Origin: Paenibacillaceae bacterium
GTDB lineage: Bacteria > Bacillota > Clostridia > Lachnospirales > Lachnospiraceae
Assembly (NCBI GenBank): GCA_015057775.1
Contig: SVDT01000012.1
Span: 1 to 35,954 of the forward strand
Direction: 5' to 3'
Length of the DNA: 35,954 nucleotides
Positions 25,052 to 32,262 of the stretch are shown piece after piece. A program made the position numbers and the translations under genes. Below the pieces are notes generated by a model. The model was not told the DNA's origin and searched no databases. It was given only the letters and a program-made list of their open reading frames with translations. Position 1 is the stretch's first letter. Each line of letters begins with the position of its first letter.

Positions 25052-25092
25052 TTCTTCACCCCCGAAATATTATTTTTATAACAATTTTATAT

Positions 25093-26679
25093 CTATTGCC
25101 CTGTAACAAAGTTTACCTTTGTCCCTGTTATCTGCCGTTCCAGTTTTGTGGTGCCTGCCGCACATGGAGTTGATGCCAGAACTGCATTCTCTGCCCCGTT
25201 TAAATTATATTTTCCCATGTCGGTAGACTCGGTTACAGGAAATCCCACATCACCGCTTCCCTCCATTTTTACCTTTCCAAATTTACCAATGGAATCAAAC
25301 CCGTTGCATATATTAATAACCGCAGGAGAAGCCAAATCTCTTCTGACAAGGGAGATTTCCTGAGGGGCAAGAAAAGAGACTCGGCTGGCTTTTAGCCACA
25401 CTCCTTTTTTTGCAAGTACGGTAAGCCCTTTACTACTCTCAATATTTGCTCCCAGGCTGTCGCTAATTTCCACCTTTAACGGCACCCTCTGTTTTAAATC
25501 CACAAATCCCAGACAATCCGGAAGCAGATACATCCGTTTATTCTTTGCTGTGGTAAAATATCGCTTTGAAGGATCAGTCATCTCTCCATTACCGGTTCCG
25601 TTTTTCCTGATACTGCCGCTTGCCCTGGCACTGCCATCTCCGTCGTCAAATGTAATCCAGATACGCTCTCCGATTTCAGGCATACAGTACATCACATTTC
25701 CGGTATCCGGCAGCCATGGATACCAGAACACTTCCTGGCCATTCTGAGCCCCATCAATATCCAGACTTACACGTACACACTCTCCCTTTGTTTCCAGTAC
25801 CGTACTCGCAAGTGAGATGCCAGCCATCTGGGTATTGTCATATCTGGCTGTGCCAAATACCTGGGGAGAACCAACCGTATAGGTATAAACCAGCAGCCCT
25901 TGTTTGAGTTTACACCGTTTGCCAATAATTACCTTGTTGGAATTATCCCGTATTGTTATACTGTCTCCAACCTTCCAGTTCTCATAGTTGCTGATTTCAT
26001 GACAGATAAACTGGCTCTTTAAAAAATGATACTGCTCTTTATCATAGGTGTAATAAGACCGATCAAACCATATTTTTTCTTTACTGGCTTCCTGGCCCTC
26101 TCTGGATTCGCCACGGGGCAAACCAAAATATATCTCAGGTTTAACCGAAACTCCCCCTGGAAGCAGGGAGGTTCCTAGTTGTCCTGCAATTCTTTTTAAA
26201 AATTCCCAGTCCGTTTCCTTGTATTGATAAATCGGAGTTCCAATTTTTCTGTCCTCAATGTGAAATATCACTTCAGCATTTGCTGTATCTGCCAGGACAC
26301 GCCTTACCAACGCTTTGTAAGTCATGTCAATATTTTGAAAGGATCTGCATTTTTCTTCTCGGTCAAGCAGTTTGGTAGGGGACACTGCCTCTATTTCAAC
26401 AGTATAGCCGTTCCCCTCCTTGCATATTGAAACCTCCATAATAAAACCACAGAAAACAGGAGGGCTCATTTCATTGCCATTTTTATCAGCCACCGTAACG
26501 GATATACTACTTCCCTCCAGTTTTTGTAAGATCGGCGATACTCCAATATCTTCCGAAACATATCCTTTTAGCTTGGCAAGTGTATGGCAGTTTTTCTTTA
26601 TGTCCATCTCAAATTCAATAACTTCATTGATATTTAAAAGACTGTTGATTATTAGATTTCCGGATGTGACTGCATTCAT
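25093..26679 (-). CDS. VgrG/gpD-like spike protein (first copy)
   Basis: 528 residues and the first gene of the toxin cassette. The gp27/late-control D-like half has YQYKETDWEFLKRIAGQLG (about 150-168), shared with the second copy. The OB-like segment (about 300-360) carries VFWYPWLPDT and MYCMPEIGERIWITFDDGD. The C-terminal part (about 410-528) lacks the regular needle repeats of the second copy and ends in a Gly/Thr-rich tail, so the two proteins are likely specialised for different cargo. ATG at 26679 with GGAGGAAGGAG upstream. No sheath, tube or baseplate genes are in the window. Confidence 0.82.
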   Translation of the reverse strand: MNAVTSGNLIINSLLNINEVIEFEMDIKKNCHTLAKLKGYVSEDIGVSPILQKLEGSSISVTVADKNGNEMSPPVFCGFIMEVSICKEGNGYTVEIEAVSPTKLLDREEKCRSFQNIDMTYKALVRRVLADTANAEVIFHIEDRKIGTPIYQYKETDWEFLKRIAGQLGTSLLPGGVSVKPEIYFGLPRGESREGQEASKEKIWFDRSYYTYDKEQYHFLKSQFICHEISNYENWKVGDSITIRDNSNKVIIGKRCKLKQGLLVYTYTVGSPQVFGTARYDNTQMAGISLASTVLETKGECVRVSLDIDGAQNGQEVFWYPWLPDTGNVMYCMPEIGERIWITFDDGDGSARASGSIRKNGTGNGEMTDPSKRYFTTAKNKRMYLLPDCLGFVDLKQRVPLKVEISDSLGANIESSKGLTVLAKKGVWLKASRVSFLAPQEISLVRRDLASPAVINICNGFDSIGKFGKVKMEGSGDVGFPVTESTDMGKYNLNGAENAVLASTPCAAGTTKLERQITGTKVNFVTGQ

Positions 26680-26749
26680 GAAAAAGCTCCTTCCTCCTCT
26701 GTTATTTCCCCTGTTAGTTACTATTAAATTGTATTTGATAAATAATTAC

Positions 26750-26755
26750 ATTATA
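26750..26755 (-). promoter_or_regulatory. -10-like element of the toxin cassette
   Basis: Reads TATAAT on the minus strand, 71 bases upstream of the first VgrG-like start codon. No good -35 hexamer lies 16-18 bases before it, so the promoter may depend on an activator. Confidence 0.4.
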
Positions 26756-26836
26756 CTCCAATAAATTACAAAAACTACTATCATGTAATAATTAGCAGCT
26801 TATATGTAACTTTTGGTATTTTTTTTAGTTATATTC

Positions 26837-26855
26837 GGTCAACACGGGTCAACAC
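26837..26855. repeat. Tandem direct repeat GGTCAACAC
   Basis: GGTCAACAC occurs twice with one base between, giving a period of ten, one helical turn. On the minus strand each unit contains TTGACC. It lies about 160 bases upstream of the cassette start and could be a regulator site. Confidence 0.5.
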
Positions 26856-26974
26856 CGAGATTCAGGAAGCTTTAAATCTGCTGGTACAAACTTCTTCCTC
26901 AAACTGTTTACAATATCTGTTACAAAGACTCTCACACTGTTAGCACATGGTTCTTTGAAATTGTTTGCATAAAA

Positions 26975-27009
26975 AAATTACCCTGCCATTGTTTTATGAC
27001 AAGGTAATT
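26975..27009 (-). terminator. Orphan terminator-like hairpin
   Basis: AAATTACC and GGTAATTT pair, with partial pairing further in, and on the minus strand the stem is followed by seven T. No minus-strand gene ends nearby other than uppP, about 530 bases away, which has its own terminator. Confidence 0.6.
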
Positions 27010-27085
27010 TATTTATATAATTAGAACATCACAATCTATCGGGGTAGGCATACACCAAAAAGCATGTCCTTTTTTATTTTCACTC

Positions 27086-27114
27086 TTGTAATTTCAAATA
27101 GAATTGAGTAAAAT
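27086..27114 (+). promoter_or_regulatory. Sigma-A-type promoter of the HPr-like gene
   Basis: TTGTAA at 27086-27091 and TAAAAT at 27109-27114 are separated by 17 bases, a good match to the vegetative consensus. The predicted leader is about 75 bases. Confidence 0.55.
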
Positions 27115-27158
27115 GAAACTACCAGAGTTACCCCTATACGTAACGTTTCATAAGCCCA

Positions 27159-27175
27159 CACCGGCGTGTCCGGTG
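27159..27175 (+). promoter_or_regulatory. GC-rich leader hairpin of the HPr-like gene
   Basis: CACCGG, a CGTGT loop and CCGGTG form a perfect 6-base-pair stem. It ends eight bases before the AAGGAGG ribosome binding site. No T run follows, so it is not a terminator; it may affect mRNA stability or translation. Confidence 0.4.
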
Positions 27176-27197
27176 CTAAAGAGAAGGAGGTACGGAT

Positions 27198-27443
27198 ATG
27201 CGGACGATGAATGTCGATATCCAGCTGCGTACCATTCCCATTCCGCTGGCACTCCTGATCAATACTGCCAATGCATTTATGTGCGATATCTATATTGATT
27301 ACGGGTTGACCAGAGTTAATGTTAAAGACTACGATGAAATGAAGATGGGACTGGTTACACAGAATCGGAATTTATTATTTAACTTCGACGGCGAAGATGA
27401 GTTGGCCGCTGAAGGGCGGATCGGAATGCTGTTTAGACCGTAG
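27198..27443 (+). CDS. HPr-like protein lacking the phosphorylation residues
   Basis: 81 residues; AAGGAGG seven bases before the ATG. The pattern LALLINTANAFMCDIYIDYG followed by RVNVKDYDEMKMGLV aligns along the whole PTS phosphocarrier HPr fold. The active-site His15 of HPr is replaced (segment TIPIPLALL instead of GIHARPA), and the regulatory Ser46 region reads VKDYDEM. So it cannot take part in phosphotransfer the usual way; a regulatory or structural role is inferred. It has its own promoter and leader hairpin and shares a bidirectional terminator with uppP. Confidence 0.75.
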   Translation: MRTMNVDIQLRTIPIPLALLINTANAFMCDIYIDYGLTRVNVKDYDEMKMGLVTQNRNLLFNFDGEDELAAEGRIGMLFRP

Positions 27444-27476
27444 CCGTCGGAAAGGAACCCATATGACCTACAATAC

Positions 27477-27523
27477 AAAAGAGAGTTGACCGCGGCGATT
27501 GGCCGGCGGACAGCTCTCTTTTT
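27477..27523. terminator. Bidirectional terminator between the HPr-like gene and uppP
   Basis: AAAAGAGAG and CTCTCTTTTT form the outer stem, with a GC-rich CCGC/GCGG inner stem. The plus-strand T run is five and the minus-strand run four. Both convergent genes end next to it. Confidence 0.8.
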
Positions 27524-27533
27524 CATGGTTCCC

Positions 27534-28367
27534 TTAACCGAGGAATGCGGTTACACCAAAATACAAAAGTACAATTGCCCCAAGGACAATTCTGTAATAT
27601 CCAAAAAATTTAAAATCATGCTGTCTGATATATCCCATAAGAAACTTAATCGCATACACAGAAACGGCAAATGCCACAACCATTCCCAAAATCAGATAAA
27701 AAACCTGAGCTCCTGAAAAATTAAAACCGAATTTCACAATCTTTAAAAGGCTGGCACCAAACATAACCGGGATCCCAAGAAAGAATGAAAATTCTGCTGA
27801 TGCCGCCCTGGAGCAGCCCAAAATCATTGCACCAAGTATGGTGGAACCGGAACGGGAGGTACCGGGAATTAAGGAAAGCAGCTGGAACAAACCAATATAA
27901 AGAGCTGTCTGGTAAGATATCTCTCCCACCTTCTGCACTTCAAAGTTTCGGTACTTATTCCGGTTCTCAATCACCAGAAAGAGAACACCGTATATAATTA
28001 AAGTCGCTGCTACTACATAGCCGTTCATTAAATATTTATCCAGGATGTCATCCACTAATATTCCAATCACAGCTGCAGGCAGACATGCCAGTATAATCTT
28101 GCTCCATAAAATAAATGTTGCTTTTTTCTGAGCCGCCTTTTTTCTTGGGGAGAATGGATTTAACCTGTCAAAATACAATACTACTACTGCAAGAATCGCC
28201 CCCAGCTGAATCACAACCAGAAACATATTTTTATAACTGTCCGGCTGGTTTAAATGAATGATCTCATCTACTAAAATCATATGACCGGTGCTGCTGATTG
28301 GCAGCCATTCTGTAAATCCTTCCACGATTCCCAGAACGATAACTTTTAATATCTCAATTATATTCAT
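27534..28367 (-). CDS. uppP: Undecaprenyl-diphosphatase
   Basis: A 277-residue polytopic membrane enzyme that dephosphorylates undecaprenyl diphosphate to recycle the cell-wall lipid carrier; it also confers bacitracin tolerance. The BacA family marks are GIVEGFTEWLPISSTGH (about 13-29) and SLIPGTSRSGSTI (about 165-177), which hold the catalytic residues. About eight hydrophobic segments are visible. GAGGAATT precedes the ATG. It is the last gene of hisH-hisF-ung-uppP, with gaps of 12 to 18 bases. Confidence 0.96.
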   Translation of the reverse strand: MNIIEILKVIVLGIVEGFTEWLPISSTGHMILVDEIIHLNQPDSYKNMFLVVIQLGAILAVVVLYFDRLNPFSPRKKAAQKKATFILWSKIILACLPAAVIGILVDDILDKYLMNGYVVAATLIIYGVLFLVIENRNKYRNFEVQKVGEISYQTALYIGLFQLLSLIPGTSRSGSTILGAMILGCSRAASAEFSFFLGIPVMFGASLLKIVKFGFNFSGAQVFYLILGMVVAFAVSVYAIKFLMGYIRQHDFKFFGYYRIVLGAIVLLYFGVTAFLG

Positions 28368-28382
28368 CTTAATTCCTCTATT

Positions 28383-29057
28383 TTAAATATTTTCTATCTG
28401 CCAGTCAATTGGAGTCATTCCATTTGCTTCCAGATAAGCATTGGTTTTGCTGAAATGTTTGCATCCAAAGAATCCTCTGTAAGCAGAAAGAGGACTGGGA
28501 TGTGGTGCTTCCAGTATTAAGTGTTTAGGATTTGTAAGCATTGCCTTCTTATTCTGTGCGGGACGCCCCCATAAAAGAAAGACCATAGGGCGATCCTGCT
28601 CATTTAAAATCCTAATAGCCGCATCGGTAAAAGTCTCCCAGCCAATTCCCTGATGGGAGTTAGCTGCATGTGCTCTTACAGTCAATACGGTATTCAGTAA
28701 CATAATTCCCTGATCTGCCCATTTTTTTAAGTATCCGTTATTAGGAACCTCACAGCCTAAATCCTCTCTCAGTTCCTGATAGATATTCACCAGTGACGGC
28801 GGAATATCCACATCAGGCTTCACAGAAAAGCACAGGCCATGAGCCTGACCCACGTTGTGATAAGGATCCTGCCCCAGTATTACCACCTTAACCTTGGAAA
28901 GGGGGGTAAACTGAAACGCATTGAATATGTCATTGGGGTCTGGAAAAACCTGGGTTGTTTCGTACTCTTTCCTCACCTTCTGATAAAGTTCTCTGTAATA
29001 TGGCTTTTTAAACTCCCCGTTTAAGGGTTCCAGCCAGTCGTTATCAATTGCTCCCAT
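28383..29057 (-). CDS. ung: Uracil-DNA glycosylase, family 1
   Basis: The enzyme removes uracil from DNA. All family 1 motifs are present in 224 residues: the water-activating loop GQDPYHNVGQAHGLCFSV, the Ser/Pro loop IPPSLVNIYQEL, LLNTVLTVRAHAANSHQ, VFLLWG and the minor-groove loop HPSPLSAYRGFFGCKHF. AAGGAG lies seven bases before the ATG. It sits between hisF and uppP with short gaps, so probably in one transcript despite the unrelated role. Confidence 0.97.
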   Translation of the reverse strand: MGAIDNDWLEPLNGEFKKPYYRELYQKVRKEYETTQVFPDPNDIFNAFQFTPLSKVKVVILGQDPYHNVGQAHGLCFSVKPDVDIPPSLVNIYQELREDLGCEVPNNGYLKKWADQGIMLLNTVLTVRAHAANSHQGIGWETFTDAAIRILNEQDRPMVFLLWGRPAQNKKAMLTNPKHLILEAPHPSPLSAYRGFFGCKHFSKTNAYLEANGMTPIDWQIENI

Positions 29058-29075
29058 TTTTTCTCCTTTGCATCT

Positions 29076-29837
29076 TTAAATCCGAACCGGTATTCCTTTC
29101 TCTGATAAGTACCGTTTTAACTCCATAATTTCCAGTTCTTTGTAATGAAACAGAGAAGCCGCCAGAGCCGCATCTGCCTTGCCCTCTGTAAGAGCACTGT
29201 GAAAATGCTCCATGGTTCCAGCCCCGCCTGACGCAATAACCGGAACGGATACAGACTCTGCAATAATCCGGTTCAGTTCATCATCATAACCAGCTTTTGT
29301 GCCGTCACAGTCCATGCTGGTGAGCAGTATCTCTCCGGCTCCCAGACGGTCTGCTTTTATAGCCCACTCTACGGCATCCAGTCCTGTATCGATTCTTCCG
29401 CCGTTCTTAAAGACATTCCAGCCGCTTCCATCTGACCGTCTTCTTGCATCAATGGCAACCACCACGCACTGGCGTCCAAACTTATCAGCAGCATCAGAAA
29501 TCAGTCTGGGTGTATTAATTGCAGAGGAATTGATGGAAATCTTATCCGCCCCTTCCCGTAAAAGCATCTTAAAATCCTCTACTGTCCGGATTCCTCCGCC
29601 TACCGTAAATGGAATAAAGACCTTCTCAGCAACCCGGCGCACCATATCAACCACTGTATTCCGGTTATCGGAGGAAGCCGTAATATCAAGAAATACCAGC
29701 TCATCTGCCCCTGCTTTATCATAGGCTGCTGCGATTTCTACCGGATCTCCGGCATCCTGTAAATTAACGAAATTAACACCCTTTACCACTCTTGCGTTGT
29801 GCACATCCAGACATGGAATAATTCGTTTTGTAAGCAT
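29076..29837 (-). CDS. hisF: Imidazole glycerol phosphate synthase cyclase subunit
   Basis: HisF uses ammonia from HisH to turn PRFAR into imidazole glycerol phosphate and AICAR in histidine synthesis. The 253-residue TIM barrel shows catalytic Asp11 in [42 protein letters not shown], the second catalytic Asp in [15 protein letters not shown] and [16 protein letters not shown] precedes the ATG. It follows hisH by 12 bases, as expected for subunits made in equal amounts. Other his genes are not in the window. Confidence 0.97.
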   Translation of the reverse strand: MLTKRIIPCLDVHNARVVKGVNFVNLQDAGDPVEIAAAYDKAGADELVFLDITASSDNRNTVVDMVRRVAEKVFIPFTVGGGIRTVEDFKMLLREGADKISINSSAINTPRLISDAADKFGRQCVVVAIDARRRSDGSGWNVFKNGGRIDTGLDAVEWAIKADRLGAGEILLTSMDCDGTKAGYDDELNRIIAESVSVPVIASGGAGTMEHFHSALTEGKADAALAASLFHYKELEIMELKRYLSEKGIPVRI

Positions 29838-29849
29838 CCGGTTCCTCCT

Positions 29850-30458
29850 TTAAGTCAGTTCAATGAAGTTTTTCAGTATCTTAATACCGGTATCTCCGCT
29901 CTTTTCCGGGTGGAACTGGCAGGCAAATATATTATCCCGTTCCACCGATGCCCCAAAAGCCACACCGTACTCACAGGAGGCGGCAACATCCGATTCCCTG
30001 TCTGCCTCTAAATAATATGAATGGACAAAATAAACATATGCACCGGAATCCAGACCTTTAAAAAGTCTTGCGCCCGGCCTGATTGAAAGACTGTTCCAGC
30101 CCATATGGGGAACCTTAAGCCCGGACTGATCCGGAAAACGAACAATTTTTCCCGGAAGAATAGAAAGTCCTTTGACTCCTTCACATTCCTCACTGCTGTC
30201 AAATAACAGCTGCTGCCCCAGGCAGATTCCCAGAAAAGGAGTTCCTTTTTCTGTAACCTTCCGGATCACATCTGGCAGGTCATACTGGCAAAGTTTATCC
30301 ATGGCGTCGCCAAATGCTCCCACACCTGGTAGAATCACTTTGTCTGCTGCAAGTATGGTTTCCTTATCCCTGGTCACCACTGGTATCTCCCCTAACGAAG
30401 TAAGGGCTTTTTCCACACTTTTTAAGTTTCCGGCATCATAGTCAATAATCGCAATCAT
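29850..30458 (-). CDS. hisH: Imidazole glycerol phosphate synthase glutaminase subunit
   Basis: A class I glutamine amidotransferase that releases ammonia for HisF. The 202 residues carry DYDAGNLKSVEKAL, VILPGVGAFGDAM, the nucleophile Cys in GICLGQQLLF, and the His-Glu pair in CQFHPEKSGD. Start chosen: ATG at 30458 with AGAGGTGG upstream; the longer frame from 30518 adds residues the family lacks. First gene of hisH-hisF-ung-uppP, or cotranscribed with the sirtuin-like gene 72 bases upstream. Confidence 0.96.
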   Translation of the reverse strand: MIAIIDYDAGNLKSVEKALTSLGEIPVVTRDKETILAADKVILPGVGAFGDAMDKLCQYDLPDVIRKVTEKGTPFLGICLGQQLLFDSSEECEGVKGLSILPGKIVRFPDQSGLKVPHMGWNSLSIRPGARLFKGLDSGAYVYFVHSYYLEADRESDVAASCEYGVAFGASVERDNIFACQFHPEKSGDTGIKILKNFIELT

Positions 30459-30530
30459 GGCAGCCACCTCTTTTTCGCCTTTTTCCAATATTCTAACACA
30501 GTCCCTGATCCTGCACAACGCAAAACGTTA

Positions 30531-31148
30531 CTAAATGCTTTCTAAGAATTCCACGGAATTTACAGGAATTGATTCTGCCTTTTCCCGCAGCCCTTCGGAA
30601 AGCTGTGCAAAACTTCCATGAATGCGGTACAGAAATGCCTTGTTATTTACAGAAGCCGTTTTCTCAAAAGGCCACCGGATTACAGTCGGCGTCTGAAATC
30701 CCACACCAAGCTCTAAGATCACAAGTTTTTTATTCAGTGTTCCCGCCAGCCATCTGGTATAGGCATTCCACTGGGGGAGATACCCCTCTTTAATATAAGT
30801 TTCCGCCTGAATGGTATTTCCAGTCAGCGGTTCTCCACAATGAGGGCAGATATCATCAGGAATCTCTCCAGGTTCCCAGATGTCTTTCGTACAGGCTTTG
30901 GAACACTGTCTCCAGGTTACATTGCCACAGGGTGCCACCATACGTTTTGGATCCAGACCTGACTTCATCAACTCCCCATTGGTCAGTGTTGTGACAATAA
31001 AATAATCCTTGTCTTTTATAAGTCCGCCCATTTTTTCATAAAGGCTGTCTTCCCCACCAGCGATAATGCCGTTCCATTCCTCTCCGATTCCAATTAACAG
31101 CTTTTCACATTCCTTTATTTCATTTAATATCTGCTCTTTTAAAGCCAT
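30531..31148 (-). CDS. Sirtuin-like zinc-binding protein lacking the canonical NAD-site motifs
   Basis: 205 residues. The middle and C-terminal parts resemble Sir2 proteins of the SirTM type: GNVTWRQCSKAC, DDICPHCGEPL and KLVILELGVGFQTPTVIRWPF (in parts VILELGVGFQTP and TVIRWPF). Cys82/86 and Cys101/104 form a zinc ribbon, with Cys74 close by. The N-terminal GAGIS motif of sirtuins reads GIGEEW, and the TQNID segment reads TTLTNG, so usual deacylase chemistry is doubtful. It may be an ADP-ribose-related enzyme, a binding protein, or an inactive relative. The gene diverges from the DUF4430 gene; a TATAAT at 31183-31188 (minus strand) is its likely -10. Confidence 0.7.
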   Translation of the reverse strand: MALKEQILNEIKECEKLLIGIGEEWNGIIAGGEDSLYEKMGGLIKDKDYFIVTTLTNGELMKSGLDPKRMVAPCGNVTWRQCSKACTKDIWEPGEIPDDICPHCGEPLTGNTIQAETYIKEGYLPQWNAYTRWLAGTLNKKLVILELGVGFQTPTVIRWPFEKTASVNNKAFLYRIHGSFAQLSEGLREKAESIPVNSVEFLESI

Positions 31149-31227
31149 ACGTTATCCACCTTCTTTTCTACAGTACTGATCCATTATACATCACTTAAGT
31201 TTTTAAGAAAAGATAGAAATTCTCACC

Positions 31228-31257
31228 TTGCGGCGGTGCTCTCTTCTATGCTATACT
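31228..31257 (+). promoter_or_regulatory. Promoter of the DUF4430 / ECF S-component operon
   Basis: TTGCGG at 31228-31233 and TATACT at 31252-31257 are 18 bases apart. Transcription would begin about 36 bases before the first start codon. Confidence 0.5.
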
Positions 31258-31299
31258 AATCTGTGCTATTTGAATAATGAAAAAGGAAGTCAGCATAAC

Positions 31300-31731
31300 A
31301 TGAATCGATTCAAAAGGCTCTCTCCCTTTTTGGGAGGCTGTACCGCGATAGCAGTCCTGGCACTGCTGTTAGTCATCTATACTCTGACAAGGCCGGTTCC
31401 TATGGCGGGAACCAAGAACATTACCGTAGATGTAGTATATAAGGATGGGACAACAGACCACTATCAGTTAAAGACGGAAGCCCAGTTCTTACTGGAAGCC
31501 ATAAACGCCATACCAGGTCTTACTCTGGAAGGAACCACCACCGAGGAAACGGGCCTGATGGTGATTAAAATTAATGGCAAGCAGGCCGATTATAAAAAAG
31601 ACGGTGCCTACTGGGCTCTTCTTTGTGACGGAGAACCATGCAATTACGGCGTCAGCCAGCAGGCGATTAAGGACGGGGAACACTACACCTTTCAGTACAC
31701 CCTCTCTGATGGTAAAGGCGGCGGGTCATGA
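31300..31731 (+). CDS. Membrane-anchored DUF4430 domain protein
   Basis: 143 residues from the ATG at 31300 (AAGGAAG upstream; an upstream in-frame ATG at 31228 coincides with the promoter). An N-terminal membrane segment (about 10-30) is followed by a DUF4430 domain: NITVDVVYKDG, FLLEAINAIPG, then YWALLCDGEPCNYGVSQQAI and YTFQYT. DUF4430 is related to the cobalamin-binding domain of transcobalamin and intrinsic factor. The next gene overlaps as ATGA and encodes an ECF S component, so this protein may capture a ligand outside the cell for that transporter; cobalamin or a corrinoid is a guess. Confidence 0.8.
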   Translation: MNRFKRLSPFLGGCTAIAVLALLLVIYTLTRPVPMAGTKNITVDVVYKDGTTDHYQLKTEAQFLLEAINAIPGLTLEGTTTEETGLMVIKINGKQADYKKDGAYWALLCDGEPCNYGVSQQAIKDGEHYTFQYTLSDGKGGGS

Positions 31732-32243
31732 AACAATATCGTCCCATTACCACAAAGAATCTGGTAATTGATGGGTTTTTAAGTTCGCTGTTACTGATCA
31801 GTCAGGTAAGCTTATCCTGGCTGCCCAATGTGGAGCTGGTTTCTTTGTTTTTAATTTTATACACTTTGGTATTTGGCAGACACGTATGGATTATCCTGTA
31901 CGTGTTTGTTCTATTGGAAGGATTATTCTGGGGAATTGGCATATGGTGGTTTTCTTACCTGTATGTGTGGGCGATTATACCAGCCGCCATTTTTCTTCTA
32001 TATAATAAGAACTGCCCATCACCATTCTCCGCCGCGCTTCTGTCAGGAACCTTTGGTATGCTGTTTGGTTTATGTTCCTCTCTGCCCACACTTCTGACCG
32101 GGGGCCTGTATGCAGCCTTTGTCTGGTGGACTGCCGGAATACCATTTGACATCCTCCACGGTATGGGGAATTTCACTATTTCACTTATTTTATTTAAGCC
32201 CTTATATCAGCTGCTCGTCCGGCTGAAACAGCATCAATCATAA
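31728..32243 (+). CDS. ECF transporter S component-like membrane protein
   Basis: 171 residues with about five to six hydrophobic segments, the size and layout of substrate-binding S components of energy-coupling factor transporters. LSSLLLISQVSLSWLPNVEL at the start, VFGRHVWIILYVFVLLEGLF, and GIPFDILHGMGNF near the end fit this class. The last resembles the helix facing the EcfT subunit. The ATG overlaps the previous stop by four bases, so translation is coupled. Energising EcfA/EcfT genes are not in the window and would be shared. Substrate unknown. Confidence 0.75.
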   Translation: MKQYRPITTKNLVIDGFLSSLLLISQVSLSWLPNVELVSLFLILYTLVFGRHVWIILYVFVLLEGLFWGIGIWWFSYLYVWAIIPAAIFLLYNKNCPSPFSAALLSGTFGMLFGLCSSLPTLLTGGLYAAFVWWTAGIPFDILHGMGNFTISLILFKPLYQLLVRLKQHQS

Positions 32244-32262
32244 AACAAAGGAGTATCAGACT

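Larger units (their letters stand above)
26680..27085. other. Gene-free AT-rich stretch upstream of the toxin cassette
   Basis: No convincing gene was found. Contents seen: a TATAAT -10-like hexamer for the cassette (minus strand, 26750-26755) without a clear -35 box; a short direct repeat at 26837-26855; and a terminator-like hairpin at 26975-27009 that serves no visible gene. A start-less open frame of about 37 codons on the minus strand (around 26860-26975) may be a gene remnant or chance. Confidence 0.5.

Noticed and set aside
15383..26679. The cassette as a complete prophage or complete contractile injection system
   Set aside because: No integrase, terminase, capsid, sheath, tube, baseplate wedge or tape-measure gene and no clear attachment site repeats were seen in the window.
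26860..26975. Start-less open frame on the minus strand that could be a transposase or gene remnant
   Set aside because: It has about 37 codons, no start codon or ribosome binding site and no family signature I recognise; open frames of this length are expected by chance.
27104..27298. Plus-strand open frame of 64 codons overlapping the HPr-like gene
   Set aside because: It has no ribosome binding site, runs through the leader hairpin and out of frame into the better supported HPr-like gene.
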